NCBI GenBank assembly: GCA_001953115.1
Contig: LSSL01004332.1
Span: 1-42,579, forward strand
Origin: Smittium mucronatum
Lineage: Eukaryota; Kickxellomycota; Harpellomycetes; Harpellales; Legeriomycetaceae
Reading direction: 5' to 3'
DNA: 42,579 nucleotides
Shown here: in pieces, positions 25,839 through 37,287 of the stretch
Layout: the number at the start of each line of letters is the position of its first letter
Position numbering within the stretch: position 1 is the first letter of the stretch
Notes under the pieces: model-generated
Databases searched by the model: none
What the model saw: only the letters and a program-made list of their open reading frames with translations
Told to the model about the DNA's origin: nothing
Position numbers and translations under genes: made by a program

Positions 25839-26125
25839 CAATAGATCCTTTTTTTCATTCCAATAGACACTTTTTCTATATTTGCTGGGTTAATTTTTTG
25901 ATTAAAACATCAAAAGCGTTATTAATAGACTGAAAAATTATTTATACCAATCAAAATGCAAAAAATAATATTACTTGAGAATAATAGGATTTTAACCAAT
26001 AATGAAATATATTAATTCCTATAAGTTAAAGTGGATTATGGTTATAACAATGACCCCACAGGTTCAGAAAAAAAGGTCTATTGAAATGAAAAAAAGAGTC
26101 TATTGTAATTAAAAAGGATCTATTG
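25839..26125. repeat. Inverted arrays of a TCTATTG-containing ~21-bp unit
   Basis: Two units in reverse orientation (CAATAGATCC at 25839, CAATAGACAC at 25861, 22 bp apart) face three forward units (GGTCTATTG at 26075, GAGTCTATTG near 26096, GGATCTATTG at 26116, 20-21 bp apart). Between units the sequence is GRAATGAAAAAAA-like. The arrays flank about 200 bp of unremarkable AT-rich DNA. This arrangement is typical of subterminal repeats of a small non-autonomous DNA element, but no ends or target duplication were defined. Confidence 0.6.
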
Positions 26126-27119
26126 GAACATAAACACATGTAAAAACCAATAAAAATTAAATGAAAAATATATAAATTGGTTAATAGAGCCAAAAAAAAA
26201 TTTCATGGAAAAAAATTATGGTTAGAAATTAATCTCACATTCTATTATTAACAATTAGGCATTTTTATATGATGAAAGGCTACTTTTAACCAAATAAAGC
26301 TTTTTTATATATTATATATTCATTTTAGGTAATTCATAATAAAAATATAAGAGATTTTAATTAACCCAAAAGCGATCCATCTAAGTTTCTAAACTTAAAA
26401 ACATTTATCAATTGGATGGTCTTAAATTTCAGGTTTATATAATGATTCACCAAAATATCATATTATTTGAAAATTAAATCATACTTTTGAAACTTCAAAT
26501 AAAACCTAGATTGTTTTCTATAAATTGAAAATGGTATTTATCTTTTAAATCACAATGAATTTTAAAAAATTCCAGTCTCTTCAAATCAATAAGCATTTTA
26601 TAAATACTAAACGATGATCAAGAAAACAAATCGAAATATAGAATAAAAATCAACACTTCAAAAATCAACGAAAAACGAATCAGAATAATCAAGCTGTATT
26701 ATCTACAAAAATATTTAAATTAAAAACGCTAATATTTAAATTATAAATCAAATGGACTCATTGAAAATATATGGAACTAAGATATAAATACTATTACATT
26801 GTAATATGATGATCGAATGTTATAAGGTAATTATATTTATTTTATTTCACATTTTAATCAAATGTGAATCAAAAACTTCTAAATAAAAAAAAATTGCACT
26901 TAAAACCAATTTATCTTTAGTATTATTATACTTAAAAAGGTAGATAACTTTTAAAAAATAAGACAATGCTAACTTTTGCGTATTAATGAAGCCAAGAGTC
27001 GAAAGTGCAATTATGTGAATTATTTAAAAAATTAAGATCATTAATCTACTTTTTTATATGTGATAAATTACAAGGATTGGATATATACATTTAATTAAAT
27101 GAGAATTAATTGAAAATAA
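26126..27119. other. AT-rich gene-free stretch
   Basis: No coding frame or motif is visible. A-rich on the plus strand, with no recognisable element. Confidence 0.5.
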
Positions 27120-27425
27120 ATGTTATTTATTATTAGTTGAAAATGAAGTGAATGGTGTTGATGGGTTGATGATTTGTTAACTTGATGATTTGATGAAAAA
27201 AGGTATCATGGATTGATGTGTTGAAATATTGATAGTTTGATGGATAATTAAATTATGGGATTATGTCTTGAAATGTTGGTGAGTTGTAGAATGAGAGATA
27301 TGCTGGGTTTCTTTATGAGAGATATCATGAGCTGAAGTGAATAACTGCTGAACTGGCGTTGGATGTGAAGTATGATATTTGAAGTGTTGAAGTGTTGATG
27401 GATGGGGGTTTCGATGTGTTAATTT
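27120..27425 (+). repeat. Degenerate TTGATG minisatellite, C-poor strand
   Basis: The hexamer TTGATG or its one-base variants (TTGAAG, GTGATG, TTGTTG) recur irregularly every 7-12 bp over ~300 bp. The plus strand is rich in G and T/A and almost free of C, unlike both neighbours. No protein frame explains it. The plus ORF beginning at 27392 is a by-product. Confidence 0.5.
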
Positions 27426-28200
27426 TTAAAAAAGTTGGTTTTAAGTTTTTAGGGACTATGAATTTTGATGAATTTTACTTTTTGTCATATAGTTTATCAC
27501 CTTGCCTTGTTTTATGTTTTTTTCTAATTTTTTTTTTTAATATTTATAATACTAATTTAATAAATTATTTTCATCTTATATATTTTATTTACATTTCTTA
27601 ATTAATTAATTTTATTTATATGTTTTTTAAAATAATAGAGATTATTATATAATTTTTAATATATAATTATTTTATCATCATGATGTTTAATGTTTTTTGT
27701 AAATTTTTATGTGTAAAAATTCAAAATTATATTAAAATAATATTATTCTTTATAATAATTTAATATTTTTTTTTTTGAAAATAATTAATTATATTAATAA
27801 TAAGGAAATAGTAATAATGTAGAGTAATTTTTGATTCCTATTGGTCTTAGAAAAATTCAAATATTAAATTTTATATTTTTCTAATTTTTTTGGTCTGCCT
27901 ACTGACTTTCTCTGATGCATCAATGTAATCGATACAGTCTTTGAAGTTTTTTTTCTACAAGATACCAATATAAATGCACAAACTTTTTTATTTTCAGAAA
28001 ATTGTAGCAGCTGCTAAAAAAAACTTTCCAGTGCGATACAATATCATTAGCAAATAAATATTTATTTTCAGAGAATTTTGTTATGATACTGTTAAACTTT
28101 TCAAAATTTAACCCATCGAATCTTTTTTAGGACTAGTTAAATTAGACGATCCAATCATTTCTTTATTTATTAAAAAAATATTCTCATTAGTTGAAACGTA
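27426..28200. other. AT-rich gene-free stretch
   Basis: T-rich sequence with no supported gene. It separates the TTGATG tract from the MULE relic. Confidence 0.5.
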
Positions 28201-28219
28201 TTTTAAATTAAATTTTCTT

Positions 28220-29480
28220 GAAAACGATGATTGAATGTTGTTATAACACATTTTTTTGGGTAGAGAAAAAGTACAAATATCGATATCATTGATTATTTTA
28301 ATTGAAATATCCTAAAAATCGAGCACTCTTGATAATTTCAAAGATTGATATTCGCATTTTATTGTTATATTAAAGCTTTTGAGGCCATTTTTAGTGAAAG
28401 TGTCAAGTATTTTTTAAAAATCATACCAATTTGAATTCGATTTGAAATAAAAAACTTCGATTTTGCATATCATGTTATTGAAAATATCCAAGTGCCTCCA
28501 TATAACTAAAAATAAATTCTTGGCCTTATTGAATATTTCTTGGGTTGGTAAAAGCTGTATATCCCATTTGTCATTATAAAAAACTCTTTTAAACTGATTC
28601 CTCTCATTTTTTCCAATTATTTTCCTAAAATTTTTAGCAACATGGAACCAGTATTTTTTTTTTGGATATATTATACCTAATTCATCGAATGCATTTGTTA
28701 TTTGTTTAGCAGATTCTGATACTAATTTTTTCATGCTCCAAAGTAAATCATAACTTTCCAATTGAATTCTTAAAGTTTGAAGTGTCCACAAACATGAGTC
28801 CCTATCATCTCTACAGAAAATTGAGATTGATATGGGGATGAATTTTTGGTTTTTTTCTGTAATTCCTATAATGGTATCCGGATAATATACTTATATAATT
28901 TTGAATTTAGAGTCTATATGTAGACTATAGGACTTTGATAAACAATTTAAATGATTTATTGAAGTTATTAATTATCTTATATTTTTTACATCGCTAGAAT
29001 AGTCAAAAATATAGGGTGATTATAGCCCCACTATCTACAGTATTTTTCGCAGTTTTCTTCGAATTTTTTATTTTTAACTAATATAGCATTAACCTAATTA
29101 TTTTTATTTCCAAAATTATTCAAAAACTTTCGAATTTTCTTTTAATCACACTAGATTTTACCCCAAGAATATAAAGATCCAAAATATCTTTTTTAAAATC
29201 AGGATTAGAGTCTCTGCGACAATAGTGGTGATTTTAACTTACTATGTATTTTTTAATTCTTCCTTAGTCAAACCTATCAACTCTCGCTTTGAAAAATCAC
29301 TTAATAATTTTAGAGTTGTAGCACTGGTAAAAAGTTGAATAGTATTTTTTTTATTTCTTGGAATATTCGACCCTCAAAAATTGTTTTTTATTTTCATATA
29401 CCTCATTTTCGACCAAATTCCACCCAGTAATTTTAAAATTGCTAATAAAAATAGTTTTCTGGTTAAATAAAAAGGTGTTT
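28220..29480 (-). mobile_element. Mutator-like element (MULE) transposase relic
   Basis: The minus strand carries an interrupted reading that follows the MULE transposase core: LSKSYSLHIDSKFKI (about 28940-28900; first catalytic Asp in HID), then YPDTIIGITEKNQKFIPISI, a Trp/Leu-rich helix, then KLVSESAKQITNAFDELGI and the open 125-codon stretch at 28791-28414 (KYWFHVAKNFRKIIGK). In the family the second motif is usually SDxxxAI, so its Asp is Glu here. An upstream open piece (SATTLKLLSDFSKRELIGLT, about 29320-29250) may belong to the N-terminal part. Stops before and after show decay. No terminal inverted repeats were found. Mutator-like transposases cut and paste DNA through a DDE active site. 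Confidence 0.65.
28414..28791 (-). pseudogene. MULE transposase core fragment (125 codons open)
   Basis: This is the longest open reading frame in the first 39 kb. It encodes the middle of the DDE domain: SMKKLVSESAKQITNAFDEL, then YWFHVAKNFRKI, a Lys/Arg-rich stretch, and IFNKAKNLFLVIWRHLDIF. In-frame homology continues to the left beyond its first Leu codon, up to the stop in HIDSKFKII-stop, so it is an internal fragment and not a small gene. Confidence 0.65.
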
Positions 29481-31880
29481 TATGGAGTAAAATCTTAAAA
29501 TTTTGTAAACTGTTACTATTTAATTATAATAATAGTTTCATAATTTCATAATTTCATATTTTTATTATTAATTATTTTTATATTAAAAAATAATTTCTTT
29601 TTTTTTTTGTAAATTTAATAATTTTTTACAATTGTATTTTCTTTTTCGGGGTTTTCTTCTTGGTCCTTAACTAAATCTTCTATTTACTTTAGTAGATTTT
29701 AATTAATTCCGCATTTATTGGATGGAATTTGCGTAAGTATTTACTCAAGTCCATTTGGTTGGATAAAATTGCATTTATTTATAAAAATTCTCATTTAAAT
29801 GAAACGCTTTCCAAAAACCATTATAGTAATATTAAAATTTTTACGAACTTTGTTATCGATACATATTAAATATTAAATCTAAATATACATGTCATAAAGA
29901 TTATAAATCTTTTATTGGAAAAGAATGTGCATAATAAACAAAAAAATATTTAAAAAATCTTCAAATATGTTGAAAAATTACCCAAAATAAAACAAATCGC
30001 ATTTCAACCAATAAATAATGAAGCTTTTTAATTTAAATTTATATAATAACAGACCCGATATTTTTAATAATAAAAGATCTGTAATGGGTTTTAAAAAAAA
30101 ATTCTTTTATTATTAATATTGAACTAAAAAAATTTTAAACATTTTTATTTATAATTATCCTTAAAATATATGTTTTTTAAAAAATAAAGTAATAAAAATG
30201 ATCTTAAGCCTGTATATTATAGTGAAAATTCAAACTTCCTCTCTCTTATATAATTAAATGTGTTTTAGTTGTCAATAAACTGCTACTGAACGTAACTATT
30301 TGACCCAATTAAGAAAAACATACAATTGCCACCCTTTGGTAATTGTATAAGGATGGGCTAAATATTTTTCCAGGAGTTTAAATCAAGACTATTGGTGTTA
30401 TAGATATTTCTGAAAATAAATTAATTAATAATGTGGTAACAAGAGAATAAAATCGTTTAGAAAAAAGTTACTAGTAACTTATCTGAAAGGAAAATGGCTG
30501 CCTTGATTAATCTTATTCTTTTATAGGAAAAACATATGCAATTTAATTGAATTGGTTATAATAATTAGCCCCTTTTTTACAAGGATCAATAGTAATTTTA
30601 TGGACTAAAAATCCATTTATTTTTTTATGAAATTGGAAATGACTAGCTATTTAAAAAACTCGTCGATGAGAATTTTACTAATTTTTTTAAAAAAAAAAAT
30701 TGCTGAAAATTTTCGTTTTTGACTCCCAAAATAAAGGACTTTTTACACTAAAATATATAACCTGAAATTATTTGAATTTAAATTATCACATTGGCACATC
30801 TTTGACTTCAAAATTATCAGTTAATTATTTTTTTATTTTGTATATACTGTACATTAAACCCTTTTCATAAAAACATAATATATACGCTTTAATAAACTAA
30901 CGCTTAATACTTAGCAAATCCTTAAAGTACCTCTATTGTTAAATTTATTTCCTATTCAAATCTAAATTCAGTATTTTTATTTTTAAAAGGATGGTTTTTA
31001 TTTTTCGGTGACTATGCCAACAAAGATTAAAAGTATTTATGGAAAAAATACGAACTCTTACACAAGCTATCTTTTTTAACAAATGGAAAATTTTAAATAT
31101 TGAGTTTTCGTATAAAAAGCATAATATGATTTTTAATTTGAAGGTTATTTTTATACAATAGCTAAAGAGAAAAAGTTGCTTAAAATTCCAAAAAAAATTA
31201 GTGAGATGAAAAAAAATTAGCAAAATTTAAAAAGGATTTAAATGCGTTTCAAAAAAAAAGCTCCACAAATATATATTATTATAAATAAGATTTTAAAAAT
31301 ATATTATCTTTAGGGACCAGTGTTAAAGCAATTAAAAAGATTGAATTAAGAAATCAATTATCGATGTCAGAAAACGATAAAAAGAATAATAATAATAATT
31401 TTAAAGCAAGATTTATGTATATATATATATGATAATAATTGAAATATTTTCATAATTAACTAGGTGTATCAAATATAATAAAGAAGTGATATATGAGTAA
31501 CTATTCATGTATTTTTTTTTATGTAAATAAATTTATGTTTTTATGTGTAAAAGTTTATGCGTCTATGTGTAATTATATTTTTTCTCCTGGATTTAAATTA
31601 GCATCAGATTTTTTTTTCTTTTATTAATTAATACACCCAAATCCATAATAGGATAAACTAACATATCCTTGTTATTTATTTAAATAAATATAAAATTCAA
31701 TAATCTTTGTATTTTTTATATTATAGCTAGTATTTTATTAAAATATTTTTTTAGTAAAATAAAATATATCACTATTAATGATTATGAATTTTTAATAATT
31801 TTACTTTAATTAAATTACGAAAGAACTGATTTAATAATAAATAAATATTTCATTTGCTCAGGGAATATTTTTTGAAATCA
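29481..31880. other. AT-rich gene-free stretch
   Basis: No supported gene. The minus ORF at 30945-31223 is low-complexity Phe/Ile/Lys sequence. One near-perfect hairpin lies at 30320-30348 (separate entry). Confidence 0.5.
30320..30348. repeat. Inverted repeat, 11-bp arms with one G:T pair
   Basis: ATACAATTGCC and GGTAATTGTAT surround the loop ACCCTTT. It stands alone with no adjacent gene, and its function is unknown. Confidence 0.6.
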
Positions 31881-32049
31881 TCTTAGGTTTTCCTCTACTA
31901 CACTTTGGTTTTAAAAAAACATATTAAAATTTACGAAAGATAGCTTTTTAAAAAAAAATACTGGGAAGCATGTTTACACTTTCAGTGCTTCAAGTAATAT
32001 AAAAAACCTTAATATTTCCCATCAATATTTATTTGCCATTAATTTCCAA

Positions 32050-33540
32050 TTTGATATCCCGATTTTGCGATCAGTTAGCCTCCTCCATGAACGGCGAATT
32101 ATTCAATTCTTTCTCTAGGCAAACAAGGATGAAATTTCCATCCTGTTATTCCTCAAAAAATATAATATAATTTTCCTCACGATCATTCCAAACATTATTC
32201 ATGTAAATTTCTGTATCACATCCCATAAGATTGTGTGTGACATATACTGGCTTTGTGAAATTAAAATTTACATCTAAATAATCTAATATTCCATCTTATT
32301 TTAATAAATCTCTTTATTTGCACTTTTTCCATTTTAGATACCTGCTTTTTATTTTAAGATTGAATCTTTCTAAAGAATTTTTTCTACTAGGCAAAAATAA
32401 ATATGCACCCTCATACATATCTAAATTTTTATTTATGGAATTATTTTCAAACTTAATACCTGTGTTATTCATATCATAGAACTCAGAATACTCCTTTTTT
32501 GTGTTTGAAATAAGTATTCAAAATATTTTTGGGAATTTAGCATCTGTAGAAAGTTTACAACACTATGAATGCTTTTCTTAAATTTTCGGGGAAAGATTTG
32601 AAGATTTTTTGAATGTTAACGTAAAATATACACTAAATTTAATAATTTTTATATTTTGATTAAGCATAAATAATGGACTTGTTATTTAAGGAGCCAAGTC
32701 CGATATGAAGTATTTAGGGTAAAAAAATAAAACTAAAAGCGGTGATAATTCTTTAATTGCACCAAAAATCCAAAAGTGACGTTTTTTATCTTTAATTTGG
32801 AATATAGCTATCTCTACTAGCCAGAGCTTATATATTAAATCCACGTACATTCAATCACAATAGAATATCACATAGTCCCCGTGTGGCATTGGTGTGGAGA
32901 TTTTTGGATTTGCAAGAATTTTCATTAAGATTATTTGAAATTGATAAAATTTTTACTACATCTTAAAATTTTTTAAAATAAAAATAAAAAAGATAAAAGT
33001 AAAAATTAAAAATTTCTCGACAAGTTAAAAAATACCTTTTTTATATCGTAAAAGCTTATACAAAATGCACCTTTCTCATATTGCATACTTTTTATGAGCA
33101 CATCTAAATCTTAACATTTGTTTTGCTTTGTGATTTGCACCTTTCCCTCTTTGTTTATTTAAAAAAATATCATATATCTTCTTAGGGGATAGTTCAAGTC
33201 CTTCTGTTTTCAGACTTTTCTTTAAAACAAATTGTCTTGTGAAATTATTTTTACAAAAGTCTAAAAAAAATTCTTATAACCAAGTGCCGGTCTTATCTTT
33301 CTACAATATTCAGAGTGCTTATTTGCGCCGTAATAAACTTGTGTTTTATCATTTGGTACAGCAAACCTTATTCTCTCAGTGCAATCCGCCTTGGACCAAT
33401 TTATACAGTATTATGTATTACGAAAGCGGTCTTTAAGAGTCCTGTTAGATACTATTTTCCACTTACCAAGAAAAACTTCCAACCTAGATATTTGAAAAAT
33501 ATCAATAGATTTTTAATATACTTTCATTCTTGTTAATTTT
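32050..33540 (-). pseudogene. Decayed protein fragments, probably a transposase N-terminal part
   Basis: The G+C content rises slightly and the minus strand yields several protein-like pieces in shifting frames. From high to low coordinates these are: a Cys/His-containing piece (DCTERIRFAVPNDKTQVYYG then ANKHSEYCRKI, about 33400-33290); an open stretch of ~65 codons (33282-33078) reading FVLKKSLKTEGLELSPKKIY then DIFLNKQRGKGANHKAKQM; and a further piece (MYEGAYLFLPSRKNSLERFN, about 32430-32350). The first two resemble the zinc-binding and helical N-terminal parts of Mutator-like transposases; the third I cannot place. Whether this belongs to the MULE relic at 28-29 kb, displaced by an insertion, or to another copy is not clear. 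Confidence 0.4.
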
Positions 33541-33896
33541 TACATGAATAAAATAGCTCTTTGTTTAAAATTATGATATAAATGATGCAAATTAGTATGG
33601 ACTGATAAGTTATCATTGTAATAGTATATATCTTGAAATTTAATTGACGTAAATAAAAATGTTAAATAATAAGAGGGTTTTTTTTTGTTTATTGGAACGT
33701 AGTAACTAAAAATCCCTATTTGTCAAAAAATGAAAATTGTGTATGAGTGAAATTTTTGTTTATAGTAGCCTAATTTTGTGTATAAATATTTTTAACCTTG
33801 CCGAAATTCCTTGAAAAGGTATAATTCCACAACAATGTGGGCCATTATTGTTATTTTTTTTTTGTTTAATTTGAAACCTAAATCAATTTTATAAGT

Positions 33897-34466
33897 TTAA
33901 CCCTTTCCGGGTCCAACTTTGCGCCTACGCCTATTTGCGTATATTTGCAACGCTAATTGGATCAAAAATATGAACAGCCCAATGTTATATAAATAAAATT
34001 AAACTATTAATAACATTGAGAAAAAAGTGAAAGATATTTTATGCACCATTACCCCTGAAAGGGATAAAAACACAATTTGATTCAAATCTGCGTTTAGATA
34101 AAAATGATCTATAACAATAAAATGTTAATTTGCTTAATTTGATTCGATTATATTTATTAGCATAGAATCTTATCATATTATCCAATAAAAATGGAAAATC
34201 ATAAAAGTCCTTAGAGGTTTCCGACATTTTGCCAATAGAGGATTCCACTTTTAATTTTATTTACAAATTGACCAATAATTTTACACATAAATTTTTTTAA
34301 ATAACCAACAAAGAAAGTAGTAGAATTTTAATAGGAAAGTGTTTGCTCTCAAGTAGAATCTCTTGTACACATTCAGTTATTTGATGGCTTTCTAAAGATC
34401 CAACTATGGGCGGTTAATTATTAGCAAATTGAATTTCCTGAATTTTTTGGATCTTGGAAGGGTTAA
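33897..34466. mobile_element. Possible piggyBac-type element, TTAA-flanked
   Basis: The left end reads TTAA then CCCTTTCCGGGTCCAA. The right end, in reverse complement, reads TTAA then CCCTTCCAAGATCCAA. The two ends share CCCTT, CC, G and TCCAA after small indels. piggyBac-family elements duplicate TTAA and usually begin with CCC, so the arrangement fits, at ~560 bp. A minus-strand ORF of 69 codons (34248-34039, MSETSKDFYDFPFLLDNMIR...) lies inside and is not recognised. The inverted-repeat match is short and could be chance in this composition. Confidence 0.35.
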
Positions 34467-35110
34467 ATTTCCTTTGGATCAAAAATCATTGGAGCTTTAA
34501 TTTCCATTAAAAATTACTCGAAAAATAGTATGCTTTTCTACAATTAGACAGATTTATTAGCGAATTGATATCTTTATTGTTTTCCGAATACAGAAAAATA
34601 TCATTTCTATTTTTAGAACAAACAATGTTTACAAATTTTAAATATTTAAATATGTTAGATCGGTAGAGTGTAGATATTGGACTGAACTTGGATCAATTAT
34701 AGTCCAAAGTAACTGTATAAATTGGCCAATTTCTTTTGTGGAAAAACAGAGTCTTAATGCTAACTCGTTGCAATTTCATATTCGCAACTTAGCTCTCATA
34801 TCATGGGATTAGGCATTTGAACTAATCGAGATCTTTAGACGACTCGAACAAACAAATGGTATACGAGAAGCTAATGGCCTCTAGCTTCAGATGGTTTTAA
34901 AATCACCAGTTTTATTGATCTATGATTATTAATATGGTTTTATTTTTATTTTTTATAAGGTCGAGGCAATAAATTCCTTTGAAGAAAGCGTGATAAGCTT
35001 TAACTTTCTTAAAAAATTAACAGTTTTTCTTTAAACAAACTTCAAAGCAATAATATATTAAATTGTTGAATTTTGTGCGGGTTTGTTATATAAAATTGGA
35101 ATAGCTCAGC
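34467..35110 (+). promoter_or_regulatory. Upstream region of the SWF1-like gene
   Basis: There is no gene here; the base composition shifts from desert toward gene-block values. A 7-bp perfect hairpin (GAAGCTA/TAGCTTC, 34867-34888) and a tRNA B-box-like GTTCGAGTC on the minus strand (34849-34841) occur but do not fold into a tRNA. No defined TATA element is convincing. The immediate leader before the ATG is AATTGGAATAGCTCAGC. Confidence 0.4.
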
Positions 35111-36874
35111 ATGGCTTCCTTGGTAAGTTCATCCAAATTGATTTTATCTAAATTGAGATTTTTACTATGATATTAAAATGGGAATCTAAAAATGCGTTTT
35201 TATATTTTACCTAAGTTATGCATTAAAATATTTTCATAAGATTTAAACTTGCATTTAAAATGCTATTTTATTTATTGTAGGATTTATTTGGTGTGTTTGG
35301 GCTAATAGGGTTGGGGGCTATACTACTAACTTTACCTATAATAGTATTTGGAAAAAATACATACTTTAGGTAATCCGTTCTTTTAGATCAGGATAATAGG
35401 CTATATAAAAGTTCTTTCTGCTCCGATTTATTAAATATATAATAAACACAGCGTTTATAATCTCTATTTACTTTTTTTAGAGGAACAAAATTGGAAATTG
35501 TATATGAACACGTCACCTCCGCATTGGAAGCTTTATTGTAAGTAAGAATTTTCATTCTTCAAATTTGTACTCATCAAGTTCATATTTATTTATTGGTTGT
35601 AGGTATCCGTTTGCATATATATTAAGTGTGCTGAACGGTAAAAGTGGAAGTGTTCAAACAAGAGGAATCCATTTTCAGGTTCCATTTTATTTATCTCTAT
35701 TATTAATGAAATTTCTACTGATGCTAAAAGATATCTTATAAAATAGGTTATATTTTCTTTCTTATATCTTCTGGGAGCATATCTATTCTATAAGACCACA
35801 ATCCCAAAGATGATATATTACAGATTTAGTCAGAATCATGTTTATTTTTCATACTTTATTCCAGTTTTTACTTTTGGGACTTACATATATTCAAATTTAC
35901 GAAACCCGGCAAAAGTTACCAAGAGAAACGTAGATTATTTGACAAAAATGTTTAAATACGACGGAATATACTATAACAAGAGTGTTTGTAGAACATGTAA
36001 AACAATAAAGTAAGATCCTTGGAATTATATTAAAACTTTAAAGTTTGCGATTATTGAAATTGGTTTGTTTTTTCTCTAAATTAAACAACAAAGACCAGCT
36101 AGATCTAAGCATTGTGGATCATGCGGAGTTTGTATTCCAATGTATGACCATCATTGCGTATGGACAAACAAATGCATTAGTTTTGGGAACTACTATTCTT
36201 TCATGGTATTTCTATCATCGTTTCTCTTTACCTGTGCATACTCTTCTTGGATATGCTTTTTGATTCAGGATAAAGAATACAAGTCATATGCTAGACAAAA
36301 TTTCAGAACCTCAAGTGGAAGGGGTCTTCCTTTACTTCAATATCTACTCAAACACCTTGTAATTATTAATCCATAAACCCTTATATTTTTAAATTTGAAA
36401 AAAAAGAGAAAGAAATGATTTTTATTTTTGTTTTCACAATTTATTCATTAGGATTATTTTTACGAGGGAAAATCCGTGATTATCTTGCTCATTATGGTTT
36501 CGGGACTGGTCCCAACACTTCTTTTTTACCAACTTTACCAAAGCTTGCTACTATATAAAGGCTATACAGTTAACGAGTCTTACAAAAGAAAGCTTTTGTT
36601 CGACGCAGAGGAGCTAAAGCTACTATATGTGCTAAAGGATTTCCATGTTGACCAAGAGGTGGTCGTTGAGGACGATGCCAAACCGCCATATGTAATTCTG
36701 AAAGAGGGTCAAGATTTAACAGGGAAAAATATCGTGGACAAGGATGGGGACATAGTTGACCTTACAAAGTACAGACCGGCTAACGAAGAGGAAATAAGAA
36801 TTCCATATCGGAAAGGAGCACTCAATAATTTGTTCATGTTTTGTTTACAAGATAAATCTAAAGTTTTCAATTGA
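35111..36874 (+). CDS. SWF1: SWF1-type DHHC palmitoyltransferase (394 aa, 7 exons)
   Basis: Reconstructed exons: 35111-35122, 35281-35369, 35481-35537, 35603-35678, 35747-36009, 36094-36358, 36452-36874; all introns are GT...AG and phases join cleanly. It transfers palmitate from acyl-CoA to cysteines of membrane proteins; yeast Swf1 acts on SNAREs and other single-pass proteins at ER/Golgi. The Cys-rich domain is exact: CX2C (159, 162), KPARSKHC (166-173), CX2C (176, 179), DHHC (184-187, catalytic Cys187), Cys193 and an Asn after ISFG. N-terminal membrane segment about 6-26, two more before the domain, two after it (about 199-225 and 262-290), then TVNE (293-296) in place of the usual TTxE. 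RNPAKVTKRNVDYLTKMFKY before the domain is typical of the SWF1/ZDHHC4 group. Length is slightly above yeast Swf1. The 12-nt first exon is the least certain part. Confidence 0.88.
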
Positions 36875-37287
36875 TATTTAGAGTATATATTTTGAGTTGT
36901 TGATTAGGTAATAATTATTCAGAACATATAACTTATTGGCTTGATTCTAAGTCTATCAAAAGAAGCTTAACTTGTGGTTGGATAATGGACTGTTGGGTTG
37001 ATTTGTGATTTGATGTTTTAGTGAAGCGGGGGTGAAGAGGAAATGATTGGGTAGATTCTTTGCTCCCTCGTTTCTATTTAGATCTTAGCCTCCAGTCTAC
37101 ATTTGTTAAGCGTGGGGGTTATCAATGGAAAATAATACCCAATTGAAACCATCAGGACAGCAATATTATTTGATCAAAAAATAAATTACATTTTAGAATA
37201 TCACAGGCAAATAATTGAAACGTAAAGATCATTTCTCTTTAATTTATTGTATTAATTTGAACGTTCAACAAAAAATATTCGACGAGA
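36875..37287 (+). other. Intergenic region between SWF1-like gene and PEX12
   Basis: 413 bp without ORF. It must hold the SWF1 3' end and the PEX12 promoter. An AATAAA near 37180 is far from the SWF1 stop; no other canonical signal was noted. The PEX12 leader just upstream of its ATG is A-rich (CAACAAAAAATATTCGACGAGA). Confidence 0.5.

Noticed and set aside
33239..33536. Two overlapping plus ORFs (65 and 73 aa)
   Set aside because: Antisense to transposase-like fragments on the minus strand, which read more convincingly.
34830..34930. tRNA-like B box (GTTCGAGTC, minus) beside a 7-bp hairpin
   Set aside because: No A box, and the bases around the B box do not form a T-arm stem or an acceptor stem.
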